DNA from: Anaerolineaceae bacterium
Lineage (GTDB): Bacteria; Chloroflexota; Anaerolineae; Anaerolineales; Anaerolineaceae
Length of the DNA: 17,692 bases
Direction of reading: 5' to 3'
Assembly: GCA_028714615.1 (NCBI GenBank)
Contig: JAQTMA010000046.1
Coordinates: forward strand, 5,254-22,945
Shown here: positions 14,540 to 17,692 of the stretch, in pieces
Position numbering within the stretch: position 1 is the stretch's first letter
Layout: each line of letters begins with the position of its first letter
Position numbers and translations under genes: made by a program
Notes under the pieces: generated by a model
What the model was told of the DNA's origin: nothing
What the model saw: only the letters and a program-made list of their open reading frames with translations
The model's database searches: none

Positions 14540-14869
14540 CGTCTTCACCAGTTCCGCGGCTCTGCGCGAGAACCCACTCTTCCACTTGTCTCCTCGGGGC
14601 ACGGGGTTTGGTCAAACCTCCAGAATCCTGGAATCACAACCCCGTGCCCCTACCCACACCACATCCCCTTTGGGGATTGCCCTGTTGTCTCATTGCCTTG
14701 TTGCCCAATCTCCTCAATTTGTTTCCACTTCCGGCAAAATAAATCCATATGCTACACCGAAATTCCCTCCACTCACCCCTCGTACCAACCTACCCGAACG
14801 CACTTCTCATTCCATAATATTCCTATATTGAACCATCTACTTTTTGATTAACCCGAATCCTATGCGGCG
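14540..14869. other. Gene-free region between convergent genes
   Basis: These 330 bases separate the dehydrogenase and the beta-helix gene, which end toward each other. The first part holds a long palindrome (14596-14650), then a small hairpin ATCCCC-TTT-GGGGAT (14663-14677) and a loose repetition of the pattern ATTGCC-TGTTG near 14676-14706. The remainder (14700-14869) is AT-richer and unstructured. A plus-strand open frame here (14532-14831) has no ribosome site and a low-complexity, stop-poor composition. No T-run follows any stem on either strand, so no standard terminator was found. Confidence 0.6.
14596..14650. repeat. Palindromic element with exact 13-bp arms
   Basis: GGGGCACGGGGTT (14596-14608) and AACCCCGTGCCCC (14638-14650) are exact reverse complements. 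Inside the loop TCCAG-AATC-CTGGA forms a second hairpin (14619-14632), and GGTTT-GGTC-AAACC (14605-14618) offers an alternative one that competes with the base of the outer stem. The very GC-rich arms and nested hairpins suggest a dispersed extragenic palindrome that may also block transcription between the convergent genes. Confidence 0.75.
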
Positions 14870-17692
14870 TTATCTCCTAATGTAAGGCAGGTAGATGGGT
14901 GTTGTGGTTGCATCGGTGACCCGAATGAGAGCGGTGTGCCCGGCCGAATCGGTATAGGAATAGTCTCCGGGGTGATTGAACTGGCGGGTGTAGCTTTGGC
15001 CGGGGTAGAGCCGGCCGCTATCCCAACCGTCAATACTGGCAAAGGCATCCGGGTTGCTGATGATGTGTAGGAGCGGGTTGACCACATCGGCTACCAGGCT
15101 GGTGGAATCTTCTTGAGGGCTCTGGACAATATCCCAACGAACCTGCCCCCCAATCGGAATGGTAAGTTCGGTCTGGCTGAAGCCGGCCCGGCTGCTCTGC
15201 AAGACGGAAAGCGAACCGTTGAGGAGGGGGGTAAGTGGAATGTTGACATGTACGATCTCGTTCACCACGGTTACCACCGGGCTGCGCCAGGATTGGTAGC
15301 CGTCAGGCCCGTCCACCTGCAGGTAGTACTGTCCTGCTGGAGTGAAGAAGGCGAAATAGCCATTGCTGCCAACTACCTGAGGGTTGACCTGGTTTTCATA
15401 GAGGTGAGCCGGCCAGGGCACCCACCCGCCCCAACCGGGCATGTTCACATAGGCGGTCACTTTGGCGCCGGGGATGACGTGTTGAGTGGGGTTCTGTGGG
15501 TCAAACCCCAGCGTGGAGTTTAACACGTAGCCATCTGGATCGATCAACACCGGCCGGTCATGAATGGGCTTGGGATCAGGCGGGTAGCCAGGTGGCGGCG
15601 GCGGTGGATCGTTGGGATCGGGCGGGTCGGGCGGCGGATCCGGGCGGTAGGTTGCCTGCATTGAGACGCGGTGGGCAGCTCCGATTTTATAGGTGTACAT
15701 GTTTCCGCTGAAGGAAACTGGTACATAGACGTGTGCATCTGCCGTGATCCAGATCTGGCTAGGCATCTTGGCAGTGGCTGGGTCCTGACAGGCGTATAAG
15801 TGAAGCGTGGTGTCCGAAAAACCCAGGACGCCAGGGACGATCCAGTTCCTACTGCTGGCCAAGCCATCCTGATCCCGGAATTTATAGCTGACGTGCTTGC
15901 CGGCCATCGGACCACCTACCATGTCGCCTTCCCACCACGAACGCTGCGGGTCCCAAAAACTTTGCGGCTCGGCCAAACTCACCTGGGTAAAGCCGCTACA
16001 ATTATCACCGGCGCAGGCCCGGGCGCGCAGGTCCAGGGCGGCCAACCCCGCCTCAGAGCCTGTATACATGACCTTGAACAGGCCTTGTGCATCGGTGATC
16101 GCCTGACCTTTCAAAGAGCTGCCTTCGTAAATCTCAATGGTTGTGCCGGGCTGAGCCGAGCCTTCCACGCTGAGGGAATGGTCGGGGACGGGGCACAGTT
16201 CGCCATTGGCCGGCCAGGTGATAAGTGGGGTAAAGACCGGCACACTGGTGGTGGCCGAAAGATCGAAACTGGCGCCCCCCGCATTCAATGTGGCGTTATT
16301 GGTATAGGTACTGCCGGCCACAGGCTGCGAGTCCCGGGTGTCGATATGTATATCCACCGTTTGCCGTGGAGACACCGGCTGCTTGGTTACCCATTGCAGG
16401 GTCTGACCAAGCAGGCTAAAGTCCATCGCTGGAGTGTGAGTTTCACTTTTAAAATCCAGACTGCCAGGGAGAATATCCTCCAACGAGATATTGACAGATG
16501 GATCGGACGCATTATTGGATCCATATAGGAAACGGATCCAATATTTTTGCACCAATTCGCCGAATGGATTGCCGCCGGGATCCGGCAGGTTAATCCACAC
16601 CGGGGGAATAGCCAATTTCTCGGCGGTCATCTCGGTGGCTGCACTCTGGTTATACTCATCTGCGCCCAGGTCCGGTGAACTTCCGGCCGGCTGAGGCCGC
16701 GAACGACCATCAATGTCGGTGCTGATACCGGCATTCTGGCCTTTGCCCAGCGCCTGCGAATAGAGGGTGAGGTGGTAGCCATCGGCTGGATCGAAGGAGG
16801 CTGAACCGCTGTATGGGGTGTTGTTTCCTACGGCGCCGCCTCCTGTAGTGGCGGTGGCGTTCGCATCCCACAGGGTGCTGTTAAGGGTAATCGTTGAGCC
16901 CGTTTCAGCCCAAACCCCTACCGCATTATTGGAGAGGATCGTGTTGGTCAGGGTAGCCGTACTACCGTTCAGTGTGCGCACACCAGAAGTATTTCCAGCC
17001 AGGGTCGTTTGCAGCAGTGTGCTTTGCACGCCGCTTTCCGCCAAAAAAATTCCGTCGCCCACATTGTTAAGCACGGCGGTGTTGGCAAGGGTGACCTGGC
17101 TGGCGCCGCTGATGCGCAATCCGTAGCCGGTATTGGAAATCAAACGGTTGCCATCCAGGATATTGTTTTGAGTGATGTTGCTATTGAAGATTTGCCAGCC
17201 GGCCGTTCCGGAATTGGAAATTTGCGAGCGCACCACTTGCACCGCATTGGGGGCCAGGTTACTAAAGATCAGGGATCCCGTTGGATCGCTGTAAGGGGGC
17301 ATGTGGCCGCCGCCGTAGCGTAGCGCAACCCCATCTAAAGTGCCGCGAGCATCCGCACCGCTGAAGACCACGCCAGCCCACTGACCGGCGGCGTTGTTGG
17401 CCGAAGAGGTAAATACGATCTCCTTGCCGGGGGTTGCTTGTGCTACCAGGCCGCCATTAATCAGCAGGCCAGCATTCGACCTGCCAAAGATCGATACACC
17501 CGGTTGTACCGTAAGGGTAATGCCGGCCGGCACACTGAATTTGGTTGCCAGTTCGTAACCATCCAGGCCGTCCACCATGGGCAAAGAGAAATCGGCGCCG
17601 GTCATGGCATTTTCCAATAACAATATTCGTTTGTAGCCATTGACCTCAAACCGGTTCCCGGCCAGAGTCACCTGGCTGTCAGCGCCAGAGAT
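14870..17692 (-). CDS. Large secreted multidomain beta-helix protein, 5' end beyond the window
   Basis: The open frame enters from the window edge without a stop and gives 940 visible C-terminal residues; the true start and any signal peptide lie outside. Numbered from the edge: right-handed beta-helix repeats (1-345) ending in LGADEY (342-347), the closing motif of many such surface proteins; a DUF11-like beta domain (357-485); an Ig-like domain (495-553); a domain with several Cys and Trp (about 560-680); a Pro/Asp-rich linker (683-709); a prealbumin-like domain (739-820); a cupredoxin-like domain (841-927) without the usual Cys ligand; and the tail IYLPYIRR (933-940). It looks like a cell-surface or extracellular adhesin or polysaccharide-binding protein; no catalytic residues are evident. 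The stop is TAA at 14872-14870 and no terminator is apparent. Confidence 0.85.
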   Translation of the reverse strand: MSGADSQVTLAGNRFEVNGYKRILLLENAMTGADFSLPMVDGLDGYELATKFSVPAGITLTVQPGVSIFGRSNAGLLINGGLVAQATPGKEIVFTSSANNAAGQWAGVVFSGADARGTLDGVALRYGGGHMPPYSDPTGSLIFSNLAPNAVQVVRSQISNSGTAGWQIFNSNITQNNILDGNRLISNTGYGLRISGASQVTLANTAVLNNVGDGIFLAESGVQSTLLQTTLAGNTSGVRTLNGSTATLTNTILSNNAVGVWAETGSTITLNSTLWDANATATTGGGAVGNNTPYSGSASFDPADGYHLTLYSQALGKGQNAGISTDIDGRSRPQPAGSSPDLGADEYNQSAATEMTAEKLAIPPVWINLPDPGGNPFGELVQKYWIRFLYGSNNASDPSVNISLEDILPGSLDFKSETHTPAMDFSLLGQTLQWVTKQPVSPRQTVDIHIDTRDSQPVAGSTYTNNATLNAGGASFDLSATTSVPVFTPLITWPANGELCPVPDHSLSVEGSAQPGTTIEIYEGSSLKGQAITDAQGLFKVMYTGSEAGLAALDLRARACAGDNCSGFTQVSLAEPQSFWDPQRSWWEGDMVGGPMAGKHVSYKFRDQDGLASSRNWIVPGVLGFSDTTLHLYACQDPATAKMPSQIWITADAHVYVPVSFSGNMYTYKIGAAHRVSMQATYRPDPPPDPPDPNDPPPPPPGYPPDPKPIHDRPVLIDPDGYVLNSTLGFDPQNPTQHVIPGAKVTAYVNMPGWGGWVPWPAHLYENQVNPQVVGSNGYFAFFTPAGQYYLQVDGPDGYQSWRSPVVTVVNEIVHVNIPLTPLLNGSLSVLQSSRAGFSQTELTIPIGGQVRWDIVQSPQEDSTSLVADVVNPLLHIISNPDAFASIDGWDSGRLYPGQSYTRQFNHPGDYSYTDSAGHTALIRVTDATTTPIYLPYIRR

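Noticed and set aside
14532..14831. 99-residue plus-strand open frame after the dehydrogenase
   Set aside because: It crosses the palindrome and low-complexity DNA, has no ribosome site and no recognisable domain.
15800..16528. 242-residue plus-strand open frame
   Set aside because: Antisense to the beta-helix protein, whose domains and closing motifs are recognisable in the other strand.

Overview
The window reads as a chromosomal segment of a moderately GC-rich bacterium, most likely a Chloroflexota member of the Anaerolineae type. That placement is an inference. It rests on the C-terminal tail IYLPYIRR of the big secreted beta-helix protein (similar Tyr/Phe-Leu-Pro tails are common on Chloroflexota exported proteins), on a RecQ helicase fused to a phosphoribosyltransferase, on promoters of the extended -10 type and on two apparently leaderless genes. 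No RNA gene, CRISPR array, transposase or phage gene was recognised.

Layout. (1) 3-1561, plus strand: a divergent type III pantothenate kinase (coaX) and a TauE/SafE-type membrane transporter, close enough to be one operon. (2) 1561-1681: a large perfect-armed palindrome, then an ABC exporter half-transporter (1705-3507) that looks leaderless. (3) 3542-8789, minus strand: a DEAD-box RNA helicase with a long structured leader and a strong intrinsic terminator, then a recQ-dprA operon in which RecQ carries a ComFC-like phosphoribosyltransferase domain. (4) 9163-12581, plus strand: a tight operon of a GPH-family sugar symporter, a serine esterase and a PHP-domain metallohydrolase. (5) 12563-13205, minus strand: a HEPN/MNT (HepT/MntA) toxin-antitoxin pair in AT-richer DNA, its tail overlapping the PHP gene. 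(6) 13496-14539, plus strand: a zinc alcohol dehydrogenase behind an inverted repeat. (7) 14540-14869: a gene-free stretch with a long palindrome. (8) 14870-17692, minus strand: the 3' part of a large multidomain secreted beta-helix protein that runs off the window.

How the genes fit together. The 9163-12581 operon looks like uptake plus hydrolysis of an esterified or phosphorylated sugar-like compound. The most unusual set is recQ-PRTase plus dprA: a helicase, a ComFC-type PRTase and DprA in one transcription unit, the same three activities as the competence proteins ComFA, ComFC and DprA but with RecQ in place of ComFA. The DprA-like protein ends in a possible sliding-clamp binding peptide. 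I treat this as the best candidate for an underexplored DNA-processing or DNA-uptake module.
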